64,000 nt of DNA from Vulcanimicrobiota bacterium (GCA_027307235.1 DAHUXH010000020.1:182616-246615); one strand, 5' to 3'. Shown: positions 20,774-29,835, numbered from the stretch's first letter. A program made the numbers and translations. The notes: generated by a model not told the origin, from the letters alone.

Positions 20774-21891
20774 TGCGGCTGTCGTCGCTTCGCTTCACCA
20801 TTCTCGACCGCTATCTGCTCGCCGAGCTTGCCGGGCCGTTCGTCTTTGGGCTGGCGGCGTTCACCATGATGATCTCGGCCGCGCAGATCATCAGCATCGG
20901 ACGGCTGATCAGCGATGCGCACGCGCCGGCGTGGGCCGCCATCGAACTCTTTCTCTGGCAGTTGCCGTACATCGAGACCCTGGTGATCCCGATGGCCTTG
21001 TTGCTGGGCACGCTGCTTGCCGTGTCGCGCCTGTCCGGCGACAGTGAGATGACCGCGATGAAAGCCGGCGGCATCACGCTGTATCGCATCGCGGCGCCGC
21101 TGCTGGTCGCGGGCTTCGTCGTTTCGTTGGTGAATCTAGTCTTGCAAGAAGCCGTCGTGCCGTTCGCCAACGATCGGATCATCGAGATTCAGAGCACCGT
21201 CGTCAACCGGACGAGCCTATTCAATCGTGATCTCAACGTCAGCGCTCCGTTACCCGGAGGCGGCCGGCAAGTCACGTTTGCGACAGCCTACGAGCCGCAC
21301 ACCTTGGCGTTGCTGCACGTGACGCTGATTCAGTATGACGCGCGTGGAACGACGACGCTGGTAGCATTCGCCGATCGCGCCGAGTTTCTCGCCGATCAAT
21401 GGACGCTCGACAATGTCAGCACGTATCGCTTCAATCCTGATGGCACGGTGACCGCGCAGCCGCAGACGCCGAAGCTTCAGGTCGATCTCGGCGAAAGTCC
21501 GACCGATCTGGTCAAGCGTGTGAAAAACGACAATCCCGAACAGATGAGCCGCTCGGAGATCGCGGACATCGTGCATTCAGGACAACTCAACAAGGGCGAG
21601 TTGCGCAAATACGTGACCACCTATCAAGAAAAGCTTGCGCAGCCGTTCGCGTGCTTCGTGTTCGTGCTGCTCGCGCTTCCGTTCGGCATTCGTAACTTGC
21701 GCGGCGGCGGCAGCACGTCGCTCGGCTTCGGGCTCGCCGTTGCGATCATCTTCGTCTACTATGTGGTGCTGACGTTCTTCACATACATCGGTGAGGCGCT
21801 GCTTCCGCTGGCGGCGATCGCCGCCTGGATGCCCAATGCCCTCTTCACGGTGTTCGGAGCGATTCGCTTGCGGCGCGCGGCGACAGTCTGA
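20773..21891 (+). CDS. LptF/LptG-family LPS export permease (YjgP/YjgQ)
   Basis: 372 residues. Six-helix permease plan: ILDRYLLAELAGPFVFGLAAFTMM at the start, hydrophobic segments near 60-80 and 95-125, a central periplasmic beta-rich domain (roughly 130-265), then three helices to the C-terminus. LRGGGSTSLGFGLAVAIIFVYYV is typical of the family. Only one permease gene is present here, whereas most bacteria have both LptF and LptG; either it works as a homodimer or its partner is elsewhere. GTG start in a TAGTG overlap with lptB. Confidence 0.92.
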   Translation: MRLSSLRFTILDRYLLAELAGPFVFGLAAFTMMISAAQIISIGRLISDAHAPAWAAIELFLWQLPYIETLVIPMALLLGTLLAVSRLSGDSEMTAMKAGGITLYRIAAPLLVAGFVVSLVNLVLQEAVVPFANDRIIEIQSTVVNRTSLFNRDLNVSAPLPGGGRQVTFATAYEPHTLALLHVTLIQYDARGTTTLVAFADRAEFLADQWTLDNVSTYRFNPDGTVTAQPQTPKLQVDLGESPTDLVKRVKNDNPEQMSRSEIADIVHSGQLNKGELRKYVTTYQEKLAQPFACFVFVLLALPFGIRNLRGGGSTSLGFGLAVAIIFVYYVVLTFFTYIGEALLPLAAIAAWMPNALFTVFGAIRLRRAATV

Positions 21892-22829
21892 TGCTCGAAG
21901 CGATTCGCGGCATCGGCAACATCGTGTTCATTGCCGTGCTGGCCGGGGCGATTGCCTACGTCGGTGATCGCGTCGGTCATCAGGTCGGGCGCAAGCGGCT
22001 GACGATGTTCGGGATGCGGCCCAAATACACGTCGACGATGATCGCGGTGGGCACCGGCATGCTGATCGCGCTGGCCGTCACGTTGATCGCGATCTTCGCG
22101 TCGCAGCGTGTGGAGACGGCGTTCTTCCGCTTGGGCGAAATCAACGCGCAGATCGCGGACCTGCAGCGAAAAGAGAACGACCTTGAAGCGAAGGTGACGA
22201 GCGGGCGTTTGGTCGTTCCGGTGGGCACCGTGATGACGCCCTCCTACGTCATCATTCGAAAGAACGCATCGAGCCAAGCGCGCTACCAGGCGCTCAAGGA
22301 TCTCTACGATTCAGCGGTTCAGTTCGTGAACCAAACCTATCCGCGCGCCTACGGCCTCAAGAAATTCGTCGTTCCGAAAGACGTCGACAAACAGTTGCGC
22401 GCATCCAGCGATGAAGAGCGCTTGCAGCTGATGGTCGCGTCGAGCGACGTGCTCGTGACGGTGGTCGCGGATCAAAACCTGTTCATCAACGACCCGATTC
22501 ACTTCGAATTGGACTTCAACGCCGATACGCTAAAGTTCTCGGCGAGAGAATTGATCGCGCAGATCGTCATTCCCGGTCATCGTCACGCCAACGTGAGCCT
22601 GGCGCTACGTCAGTTGGGCTTTCAAGTGTCGGCGTTCGCGTCGCGCGTGAACTTGCCCGAGTACTTCCAAACCGTCGTTCCCGTCGCATCGTTCCCCGAT
22701 CAAACGCAGATGCAGCAGATGATCGACCAACCCGGCACCTACGTGATGACCGCGTTCGCGGCGGCCGACATCTACACGCACACGGGCGACATCCCGATCG
22801 TGGTCACCCTGCAGCCCGCGCCGAAATAG
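21891..22829 (+). CDS. DUF3084 family membrane protein
   Basis: 312 residues with two N-terminal transmembrane segments separated by GHQVGRKRLTMFGMRPKYTS, then a short coiled coil (RLGEINAQIADLQRKENDLEAKV) and a soluble domain. This layout is that of DUF3084 proteins, found mainly in cyanobacteria and Deinococcus-related bacteria. Function is not known. The start overlaps the permease stop by one base, and the following gene encodes a YqgF/RuvC-like nuclease, an adjacency I recall from cyanobacteria. Its place at the end of the LPS operon suggests an envelope role. Confidence 0.85.
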   Translation: MLEAIRGIGNIVFIAVLAGAIAYVGDRVGHQVGRKRLTMFGMRPKYTSTMIAVGTGMLIALAVTLIAIFASQRVETAFFRLGEINAQIADLQRKENDLEAKVTSGRLVVPVGTVMTPSYVIIRKNASSQARYQALKDLYDSAVQFVNQTYPRAYGLKKFVVPKDVDKQLRASSDEERLQLMVASSDVLVTVVADQNLFINDPIHFELDFNADTLKFSARELIAQIVIPGHRHANVSLALRQLGFQVSAFASRVNLPEYFQTVVPVASFPDQTQMQQMIDQPGTYVMTAFAAADIYTHTGDIPIVVTLQPAPK

Positions 22830-22830
22830 C

Positions 22831-23229
22831 ATGGCAAAGGCAATTCTCGGTATCGACCCCGGCACGCGCAAGACCGGGTTCGCCGTTGTGAGCGCAGATG
22901 GCACGATCGTCGAGCACGGCATCGCGCCGACCGAGGACTTGCTCGCTCGGATCACACCGGTGCTGACGCGGCACGACGTCGCTGCGATCGCCATCGGCAC
23001 CGGGACGCATGCCGCGCCGGTTCGCCGGCTGCTCGAACCCTTGGGGCGGCACATGGAGCTGGTCGACGAACACGACACCACGTATCGAGCACGCCGGCTG
23101 TACTTCGAACACCACCCGCCGCGCGGCTGGCGCCGCCTGATCCCGCTCGGGCTGCAACTGCCGCCCGAGCCGATCGACGACTTTGCCGCCGCGCTGATCG
23201 CCCGGCGCCTCATCGACGGGAGCAGGTGA
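22831..23229 (+). CDS. YqgF/RuvC-like RNase H-fold protein
   Basis: 132 residues. The first strand AILGIDPGTRKTGFAVV carries the Asp (residue 9) and Gly/Thr pattern of the RNase H-like resolvase and YqgF/RuvX families; later, IAIGTGTHAAPV and EHDTTYRARRLYFE, and a C-terminal DDFAAALIARR with acidic residues complete the active-site pattern. It may process pre-16S rRNA (YqgF role) or act on branched DNA; the sequence does not decide this. It starts one base after the DUF3084 gene and is the last gene of the long envelope operon. Confidence 0.76.
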   Translation: MAKAILGIDPGTRKTGFAVVSADGTIVEHGIAPTEDLLARITPVLTRHDVAAIAIGTGTHAAPVRRLLEPLGRHMELVDEHDTTYRARRLYFEHHPPRGWRRLIPLGLQLPPEPIDDFAAALIARRLIDGSR

Positions 23230-23308
23230 AACCCCGCCGCGCCCGGACCGATAGTAGAAGGTACTCCGGCACAGCCGGGTGTCGCATCGAGTGAGGATGA
23301 GGATTCGG

Positions 23309-24568
23309 ATGTCTCGCCGAGGTTGTCGCGAGGTCACGGCTGCGCTGCTGGCAGCGTTGCTGTGCATGGGCGCGCGAGCCTCGGCTGCGACCACCCCGAC
23401 CGTCGGAACACTGTTCTTTGCGAGCGCCGACGCGCATGCGGCGGTGCCGTCCACACTTGCGGGCTTGGCATTTCACACGAGCGCCGTTGTCGCCGACCCA
23501 CCCGAGATTGCCGTGCCCGTTGCGGCGACCATCCCGTTTGCGTTGCGCGTGACGCCGCTGCGCGCGCAGCTTCACGCCGAACTGATTCCCGCACTGGATT
23601 CCGCATCGAACGATCGCGTGCTAGAGGGCGCGGTGACGCGCGTGATGGCGACGCCGCACCCGGTCGGGTTGGTGTACGATCGCGTCTTCGCCTTCGACCG
23701 TTCGATGGTCACGTTCGCTCAAGCGCAACGCATCGCATCGTCGATCGTCCCGACGGCGGACAACGGCATCGCCGGTTCGCCGGCATTCGCCGGCGGCGTG
23801 GACATGCAAGCGCGGGGACTCGACGTGCAGATGCGCTATCGTCGGATCGGCAGCACGTTTGCTTCGCCGGCGGTCCAGTCGTATAACCCGTCGGGTTTGG
23901 GAATCGCCGAACCGCTCGTTGCCGATCCCGGCTTCGCCGCGTTTGGCGGTCCATCGGCGCCGCTCGGTTTGTATGAACCCAACCAACAAGGAATGTCGGT
24001 GCAGATCGCGCTTCCGGTGCGCGTCCGATCATCCAGTGTGATCGGCCATGTTGAAGCCGCGCAAGTACGCGAACTGCCGCAGCCATCGATCATGTACGGT
24101 GGCGGCCTTGCGCAACTGCAGGATGCACGGCTTGGCGCAGGCACATCGTTTCTCGTGCGCGCGGGCCGGCGCAGCGTCGGCATCGACCTGTCGGGCGCGT
24201 ACGAGCACATCACCGGCACCACCGCGACCGGTGTGCCGTATCTTCCGTCCGTCGATGCGACCTCGCTTCTCCCATCGGCCGACGTGCTGCGCAGCACGAT
24301 GAATGCGGCGATGAATGTTCCCGTCAACCGGCGTCTCTCCGTGAACCTTGGATACAACCAGCAATATCTCACCGGCGTATTCGGTTCGACGGCCGCGAAT
24401 GTGAATAGCGAGAAGACAACCTTCCTCGGAGGCGTGTCGTATGCGATTCCGCGTCTGGGGAGCGCGCTGACGTTCGCCGTTCGGCAGTTCCAATATCAGG
24501 ACAACCTCACGCCCGCGTACACCTTCACGCAGCGGCGAGCGGATGTCAACCTGACCATAAAATTCTAG
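23309..24568 (+). CDS. Secreted, probably outer-membrane beta-barrel-like protein of unknown function
   Basis: About 419 residues with a signal peptide (MSRRGCREVTAALLAALLCMGARASAA). The rest is rich in Ala, Gly, Ser and alternating hydrophobic residues; the final third has strand-like repeats (LSVNLGYNQQYLTGVF, LTFAVRQFQYQDN, RRADVNLTIKF) and ends in Phe, typical for outer-membrane barrels. I recognise no named family. ATG 23309 is preferred because the signal peptide follows at once; GTG 23279 and ATG 23297 are in frame. It begins 80 bases after the LPS operon and shares its direction. Confidence 0.7.
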   Translation: MSRRGCREVTAALLAALLCMGARASAATTPTVGTLFFASADAHAAVPSTLAGLAFHTSAVVADPPEIAVPVAATIPFALRVTPLRAQLHAELIPALDSASNDRVLEGAVTRVMATPHPVGLVYDRVFAFDRSMVTFAQAQRIASSIVPTADNGIAGSPAFAGGVDMQARGLDVQMRYRRIGSTFASPAVQSYNPSGLGIAEPLVADPGFAAFGGPSAPLGLYEPNQQGMSVQIALPVRVRSSSVIGHVEAAQVRELPQPSIMYGGGLAQLQDARLGAGTSFLVRAGRRSVGIDLSGAYEHITGTTATGVPYLPSVDATSLLPSADVLRSTMNAAMNVPVNRRLSVNLGYNQQYLTGVFGSTAANVNSEKTTFLGGVSYAIPRLGSALTFAVRQFQYQDNLTPAYTFTQRRADVNLTIKF

Positions 24569-24579
24569 GCAGCCGCACC

Positions 24580-25440
24580 GTGGAACGGCGTTTTGAGATG
24601 CTGCGTGCCGGCATCGTCGCGGTGATCGTCGCGTCGACGCTGCTGCTCGCTAGCGTTCAGGCCGGATCCGATTCGATCTTTGCCGGCGCGGCGGCGCCGT
24701 ATGCGTTGCCCGCACATCTTCCGCTGGCCGTCGGGCGCAGCATCTACGGCGCGCTCGATCGCATCGCACCCGCGCCGTACGTGCTGGACATGCTGACGGC
24801 CGCCGCGCTGGATGCCGGCGATCTCACCGCAGCGCGCGCTGCTGCGATGCGGATTCCCGATCGCCAGATGCGCGAGGAGTATCTGGCGCGCATCGACGCC
24901 GCGCGCGGCGACGCCGCGCGATCGTTTGCCGAGAACGACGCTGCCGACGACACCGACAACGTGCAGCGCGGGATCGCGGCGCTAGCCGTTCGCGATCCGC
25001 AGCGCGCCTATGTGCTCGAACAGCATTTCGCCCAACGGCTGGCTGTTGAGCGCACGCATCCCGACGCGCTGGCCGAGGCATGGTTTACGCTCGGCGTGCT
25101 CGCGACAGCGCGCGCGTACACGCATCCGGCGCAGCGTTCGCATTGGATGCCGGTGTCGCTCGAACACTACGAGCGGGCGATCGCGCTAGCGCCGTTCGAG
25201 GCGAAGTATCTGCTGTCGGCTGCGAATCAAGCGGCAGCGATGGGGCGGTTGGACGTCGCGCAAGGCTATTATCTGCGCTGTCTCCAGGCTGATCCGACCG
25301 CCGGCGATGCGCTTGCAGGGCTGGGCTTGATCGCGATGCAGCGCGGCGATCGCGCAGCTGCTCTCGAGTACCTGCGACGCGCACGCGAACGTCATGCCGA
25401 AGCGTCGCTCCTGTCGCAACTCGAACGCGTGCTGCGATGA
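24580..25440 (+). CDS. TPR-repeat protein with N-terminal membrane anchor or signal
   Basis: 286 residues. A hydrophobic segment near residues 8-25 (LRAGIVAVIVASTLLLASVQA) is either a signal peptide or an anchor. The body is helical; two TPR units are clear near the C-terminus (EHYERAIALAPFEAKYLLSAANQAAAMGRLD and GYYLRCLQADPTAGDALAGLGLIAMQRGD). TPR domains mediate protein contacts; no enzyme motif is present. GTG start 11 bases after the previous stop, and the stop overlaps the following glycosyltransferase by 4 bases, which suggests a shared role in surface polysaccharide assembly. Confidence 0.8.
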   Translation: MERRFEMLRAGIVAVIVASTLLLASVQAGSDSIFAGAAAPYALPAHLPLAVGRSIYGALDRIAPAPYVLDMLTAAALDAGDLTAARAAAMRIPDRQMREEYLARIDAARGDAARSFAENDAADDTDNVQRGIAALAVRDPQRAYVLEQHFAQRLAVERTHPDALAEAWFTLGVLATARAYTHPAQRSHWMPVSLEHYERAIALAPFEAKYLLSAANQAAAMGRLDVAQGYYLRCLQADPTAGDALAGLGLIAMQRGDRAAALEYLRRARERHAEASLLSQLERVLR

Positions 25441-26465
25441 TCGTCGCGCTCGACGCTCAATTGACGGTCGGCACGGCGACCGGCATTGGCGAATACGTCA
25501 ATGGTCTCACCGCATCGCTGCGCGACGATGGGCATGACGTGCGCGCATTGCGTGAGCCGGGTTTGGATCCATGGCGCTTCGACCGGCGCGTGCTGTGGGA
25601 CCAGGTTCTGCTGCCGCTGCGCGCGCGCATGTCCGGAGCGGACGTCTTGCACTGCACGTCGGGGACGATGCCGCTGGTGTCCATGCTGCCGGCGGTCGTG
25701 ACGGTACACGACGTCGCCTGGCTGCGCGTGCAGCGTCACGCGCGCTTCTATGCACGTTACTACTTCGGCGCGTTTTCGCTGGAACGATATCGCCATGCGC
25801 GCGCGATCGTCGTCGATTCCGCATTCTCTCGCGCCGAGTTGCTGGCGGTTGCGCCGCACCTGGATGCGCGGCGCGTTCACGTCGTGTATCCGGGTGTTGC
25901 CGGCGATTTCATCGGTTTGGCCGATCGCGCGAGCGACGGACGCACGATTCTTGTGGTCGGCACCGTCGAGCGCCGCAAGAATATGGAGATCGTCGTGCGC
26001 GCGCTCGCGCAGATGCCGCGCGCGCGGGTCGTCTCCGTCGGACCGGCGACGCCGTATCGCGACGAGTGCGCGCGCTTGGCCGCCGATCTCGGCGTCAGTG
26101 ACCGCGTCGAGTTTCGCGGGTACGTCGATCGAAGCACGTTGCTCGACCTCTATCGGCGCTGCGCGGTCGTCGCGATGCCGTCACGCTATGAGGGGTTCGG
26201 ATATGCCGCCGCGCAAGCGCTGTGCGCGGGCGTTCCGACGATCGTTGCCGCATGTGCCTCGCTGCCCGAAGTCGTGGGTGGTGATGCGCCGGCGCTGCCG
26301 CCCGATGACGTGGATGCGTGGGTGCATGCGTTGCGCGCGGCCTGCGACGGCAACATCGACGGCGCGCCGGCGAACGCAAGGGCGAGCGCGATCGCGCGTT
26401 TTGCGTGGAGCTGCAGCGCGCACGCGCTGCGTGATCTCTACGAGCGGGTGTTAATAGATGGGTGA
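25437..26465 (+). CDS. Glycosyltransferase family 4 (group 1)
   Basis: 342 residues in the GT-B fold. N-terminal acceptor domain begins IVALDAQL with GIGEYVNGL; VTVHDVAWLR is the usual HD motif. The donor-binding domain shows VGTVERRKNMEIVVRAL (with the conserved Arg-Lys pair) near 180-195, FRGYVDRSTLLDLYRRC, and PSRYEGFGYAAAQALCAGVPTI containing the EGFG and E-x7-type nucleotide-sugar site. It probably adds a sugar to a surface glycan. It overlaps the TPR gene by 4 bases; its last 15 bases overlap the end of the convergent gene on the minus strand. Confidence 0.93.
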   Translation: MIVALDAQLTVGTATGIGEYVNGLTASLRDDGHDVRALREPGLDPWRFDRRVLWDQVLLPLRARMSGADVLHCTSGTMPLVSMLPAVVTVHDVAWLRVQRHARFYARYYFGAFSLERYRHARAIVVDSAFSRAELLAVAPHLDARRVHVVYPGVAGDFIGLADRASDGRTILVVGTVERRKNMEIVVRALAQMPRARVVSVGPATPYRDECARLAADLGVSDRVEFRGYVDRSTLLDLYRRCAVVAMPSRYEGFGYAAAQALCAGVPTIVAACASLPEVVGGDAPALPPDDVDAWVHALRAACDGNIDGAPANARASAIARFAWSCSAHALRDLYERVLIDG

Positions 26466-28121
26466 GCCGGGCGTGTTGGGCGCGACGCTGCCGTCGTCGG
26501 GAGCGAAGACCAGTTTGAGCGGATAGCTCGAACCGCCTTCGGGCATGGTGACGATCGTCACGCGTTCGAAGCCGTGCGCGGGAACGACGTACTGGCGCAC
26601 TTTATAGCGCGAGAAGGCCGGAACTTGGTGCGACTGAATCACCGTGCCGTCGATCAGGTAGGTGCCGGTCGCGCGCCCGCCGTGCGGGTTTTCGTAGATG
26701 GCGATCTGCTGCGGTGAGGACGTCGGATTGGTCATCGTGACGACGAACGATTGCAAGACGCCGTAGTCGCCCGCCAGCGCTTCACCTTTCAAGCGGTTGG
26801 GCAGCGGAATCTGGCCGACGTTGAGTTCAAGGTACTCATCGGTGACGCTCCATTGCCGCGCGTAGTGAAACTCCGCGATCGCATAGATGCCGCGCGCGTG
26901 GCGCACCGTGCTGGTGAGCAACTCCTCATTGGAGATGGGTGCGTCGGCGTCGTCGCTCGCATTCTGCGCGAACAGCGTGAGATGCACCGAGGCGCCGTCG
27001 AGGACGCGCAACTGAAAGATGCTGCTGACGGTGGTTTGTGCCGGAAGGTCTTGCACCGAGAGATTCAGCGCGGCATGCGCCGGGATTTCGATGAGACGGC
27101 CTTGATTTTGCGCAAGGTTGACGAGAAAGTGTGCGGTCGCGTCGTGACCGGCTTCCATCTCATTTTTCACCGGGCCGCCGCGTCCGTTGATGAACTGTAC
27201 GAGGGCCGGCTCATCGCCGGGATTCTCGGCGCGCAAGACGATACGGCGGTCGGGCTGGCCCGGCGGATCGTAGTGATAGTAGAGGAAACGCGACGGGCGT
27301 TCCCGGTTCACGTCGGCGGCGAACAGCACGCCGTTTTCGGTGAGTGTCTCGGGAAAGTCGCTGACCATCAACGAGTCGGGCGAGATGCGCGGCGCCGCGA
27401 CGTTCTCGACGGAGACGCTGGTGGTGCCGGTCACGCTGAAGTACTGATCGCCTTGAATGAGCACGGGAACGGCGACCGTCGCGATGTCGTCTTGCGCGAG
27501 CGCATGCGTGACGTCGATCTCGTCTTCGGAGGCGACGATCTGCGCGCCCGGCCGGGCCTGCGCTAACGCTCGTGCCAATGCGACGGCTTGGCGCTTGACG
27601 AATGCGGGTGATGCCGGGTCGCCGGTGATGCGAATCGTGGCCGAGGGGGCGATCGTCCCGGCGTTATACGCTGCGCGGACCGGGATGTTCACCGTCATTC
27701 CGCGATCGTCGCGCACGGTTGCGGTCGTCGAGCCGGGCGCTTTTCCGAGCAGTGTCACGGTGCGCGCATCTTGATCGACCACGCCCTCGACGATCGACGG
27801 ATCGGCGATCGTCAACGCGATCGTGCCGAAGACGCTCCCCAGGCGAAGCACCTGTGTCGCGCCGACCGGCACTTGCGCCGCCGCCGGCTGCACCGTGATC
27901 GGCGGCTGCGTCGGTGTTGCCGTCGGCGTCGGGCTAGCCGATGGTGACGGCGTTGGGCTCGCCAATGGTGACGGCGTTGGCGACGGTGATGCCGGTGAAC
28001 TTGCCGCCGGTGTCGGGCTTGCGCTCGGGGTCGGCGTCACCTGTGGATGCGCACCCGCCGCGGATTGCGCAAGTGCAAGAGCCGCCGCAAAGGCGGCGGC
28101 GACCACGAAAGCATGGCGCAT
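26451..28121 (-). CDS. Secreted protein with a CpaC-type pilus-formation N-domain
   Basis: 556 residues. A signal peptide (MRHAFVVAAAFAAALALAQSAAGA) is followed by a Pro/Ser/Thr/Ala linker (about 28-75) with repeated SPTPSP units. Next comes a domain near 78-150 (VPVGATQVLRLGSVFGTIALTIADPSIVEGVV, LLGKAPGSTTATVRDDRG) that matches the N-terminal region of CpaC-like secretin proteins. No secretin domain follows; the remaining 400 residues are beta-rich with no motif I recognise. It may be an exported structural or glycan-binding protein. It is convergent with the glycosyltransferase gene and lies 17 bases downstream of recQ. Confidence 0.74.
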   Translation of the reverse strand: MRHAFVVAAAFAAALALAQSAAGAHPQVTPTPSASPTPAASSPASPSPTPSPLASPTPSPSASPTPTATPTQPPITVQPAAAQVPVGATQVLRLGSVFGTIALTIADPSIVEGVVDQDARTVTLLGKAPGSTTATVRDDRGMTVNIPVRAAYNAGTIAPSATIRITGDPASPAFVKRQAVALARALAQARPGAQIVASEDEIDVTHALAQDDIATVAVPVLIQGDQYFSVTGTTSVSVENVAAPRISPDSLMVSDFPETLTENGVLFAADVNRERPSRFLYYHYDPPGQPDRRIVLRAENPGDEPALVQFINGRGGPVKNEMEAGHDATAHFLVNLAQNQGRLIEIPAHAALNLSVQDLPAQTTVSSIFQLRVLDGASVHLTLFAQNASDDADAPISNEELLTSTVRHARGIYAIAEFHYARQWSVTDEYLELNVGQIPLPNRLKGEALAGDYGVLQSFVVTMTNPTSSPQQIAIYENPHGGRATGTYLIDGTVIQSHQVPAFSRYKVRQYVVPAHGFERVTIVTMPEGGSSYPLKLVFAPDDGSVAPNTPGSPIY

Positions 28122-28138
28122 CGTACGAATCAGAACGG

Positions 28139-29776
28139 TTACGCGATGGCTTCCTCGCGCGTCACCGCGGAGGCGAGCAGTGTCTTGTAACCGACGCTTG
28201 GAAACAACACGGTGACCAAGTCTTTCTCGGATCGTTCGACCGTGCCTTGTCCGAAGGTCGGATGCATCACGACGTCAGCGATGCGGAAGGGTCCGTCGGA
28301 TGCGCGCGACTGCGTGTTGCCGATGGTGTGCGAGCGCAGGCAGTTGTCGCACGCGCCGCAATTGATACGGTCGTAGTCCTGGCCGAAATAGTTGAGAATG
28401 AACTTGCGCCGGCAGGAGCGTGTCTCGGCATATTGGAGCATCATCGCGAGTTTGCTCTGATCGTAGGCCTTCTTGGTGTCGTAGTTGGTGAGGTTCAGGA
28501 ACAATTCGCGATTCTTGCGCGCTGCATCGGTGAGACCGTATGCGGAGCGGCCGAGGGATTCGATGAACCCGGCTTTCTTCAAGAGGGCCAGGATGACTTT
28601 GAGTTTGGTGAGCGGCAGTTGCAGAATCTTGCGCAGGTCGATCATCGAAACACCGGTGCTTTGATCGCCGAACACCTCGATGGTTCCGAAAACGCGCTGC
28701 ACCTCTTCAACGTCGGGATACTTTCCGGTGAGGAAGTAATTCTGCACCCGCGTGTCGCTCATGCGATAAATGAGGACGCAGCGTGACGGAAGACCGTCAC
28801 GGCCGGAGCGGCCGGCCTCCTGTGTGTAGGCTTCGAGCGAGCCCGGCAGATCGTAGTGCAGGACGAAGCGGATGTTGGCTTTGTCGATGCCCAGCCCAAA
28901 GGCGTTGGTCGCCACCACCGCACGAATGTTCTCGTTCATGAAGAGTTCGTGCACGGCGGTGCGCTCATGCTTGTGCAGCTTCGAGTGATAGACCGCAGCG
29001 GGAACGCCGAGTTGATCGGTGAGGAAGTCGCGCACGTGCAATGCGTTCTTGATCGTGGCCGCATAGATGATGCCGGTGCCTTGCAGCGCGTCCTCGCCGG
29101 TAAACAGCGACGAGATGATCTTGAGTTTGTCGGCCTCCTTGTCGGCGCGGCGTGCTTCATAGATCAGATTTGGGCGGTCGAATCCGCGCACGATCGGTTT
29201 GACGTGCTCGATTCCCAGTTGCTTGAGGATATCTTCGCGGACGGCAGGCGTGGCGGTTGCGGTGAGCGCGAGCACCGGTGGAAGACCGAGTTTTTGAATG
29301 ACGTTGCCGAGGCCCAGGTAGGCGGGGCGGAAATCGTGTCCCCATTGGCTGATGCAATGCGCCTCGTCGACGACGAAGAACGGAACGTGGATCGACTGCA
29401 GTAAGGAAATGAAAGCTTCGTCTTCGAGTTTTTCCGGCGTAGTATAAACGATCTTGATCGCACCCGACGCGATGCGGGCGAGCGCGGCCTCTTCCTGCTC
29501 GTCGGAGAGCGTGGAATTGATTGCGATCACGTTGCGGATGCCGCGTTCGCGCAGCATGTCGAGCTGATCTTTCATCAGCGCGATCAGCGGGCTGACGACG
29601 ATGGTCGTCCCTTCGAGGAGCAGAGCCGGGAGCTGATAGGTCAAGCTCTTGCCCGCGCCCGTCGCGAGAATGGCGAGCGTATCTTCCCCGGCAATGACGC
29701 GCTCCACGACCTCTTCTTGGGCCGGGAAGAACGATTCGAAGCCGAACTTCTGGCGGAGTGCGGCTCGCAGGTCCAC
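28139..29776 (-). CDS. recQ: RecQ-family ATP-dependent DNA helicase with C-terminal Tudor-like domain
   Basis: 545 residues. The superfamily 2 helicase core is complete: Walker A ATGAGKS with Lys43, DEAH box in VVDEAHCISQWGHDFRP, TATA motif, and motif VI AGRSGRDG. The RecQ zinc-binding region follows (SCRRKFILNYFGQDY ... CGACDNC). No HRDC domain is seen. In its place the last 50 residues (DVVMHPTFGQGTVERSEKDLVTVLF) resemble the Tudor-like end of PcrA/UvrD helicases. GTG 29776 is chosen because an AAGGAC site lies 7 bases upstream; an ATG at 29821 would add 15 residues of low plausibility. Divergent from dnaX. Confidence 0.93.
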   Translation of the reverse strand: MDLRAALRQKFGFESFFPAQEEVVERVIAGEDTLAILATGAGKSLTYQLPALLLEGTTIVVSPLIALMKDQLDMLRERGIRNVIAINSTLSDEQEEAALARIASGAIKIVYTTPEKLEDEAFISLLQSIHVPFFVVDEAHCISQWGHDFRPAYLGLGNVIQKLGLPPVLALTATATPAVREDILKQLGIEHVKPIVRGFDRPNLIYEARRADKEADKLKIISSLFTGEDALQGTGIIYAATIKNALHVRDFLTDQLGVPAAVYHSKLHKHERTAVHELFMNENIRAVVATNAFGLGIDKANIRFVLHYDLPGSLEAYTQEAGRSGRDGLPSRCVLIYRMSDTRVQNYFLTGKYPDVEEVQRVFGTIEVFGDQSTGVSMIDLRKILQLPLTKLKVILALLKKAGFIESLGRSAYGLTDAARKNRELFLNLTNYDTKKAYDQSKLAMMLQYAETRSCRRKFILNYFGQDYDRINCGACDNCLRSHTIGNTQSRASDGPFRIADVVMHPTFGQGTVERSEKDLVTVLFPSVGYKTLLASAVTREEAIA

Positions 29777-29820
29777 GATAACTGTCCTTTCGCAGGGGCT
29801 GCACGACGCAGTACCCACCA

Positions 29821-29835
29821 TCGAGTATAACTCGA
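29821..29835. promoter_or_regulatory. Perfect 15-base palindrome between recQ and dnaX
   Basis: TCGAGT-ATA-ACTCGA is a perfect inverted repeat in the gap between the divergent recQ and dnaX genes. It contains a TATAAC on the plus strand and a TATACT on the minus strand, either of which could be a -10 element, so it may be a regulatory or shared promoter site. No convincing -35 element at correct spacing was found for either direction. Confidence 0.35.

Noticed and set aside
27831..28060. Tandem repeat suspected of being a CRISPR or minisatellite
   Set aside because: It is the in-frame coding of a Ser/Pro/Thr linker (SPTPSP units) in the secreted protein; there are no regular spacers.
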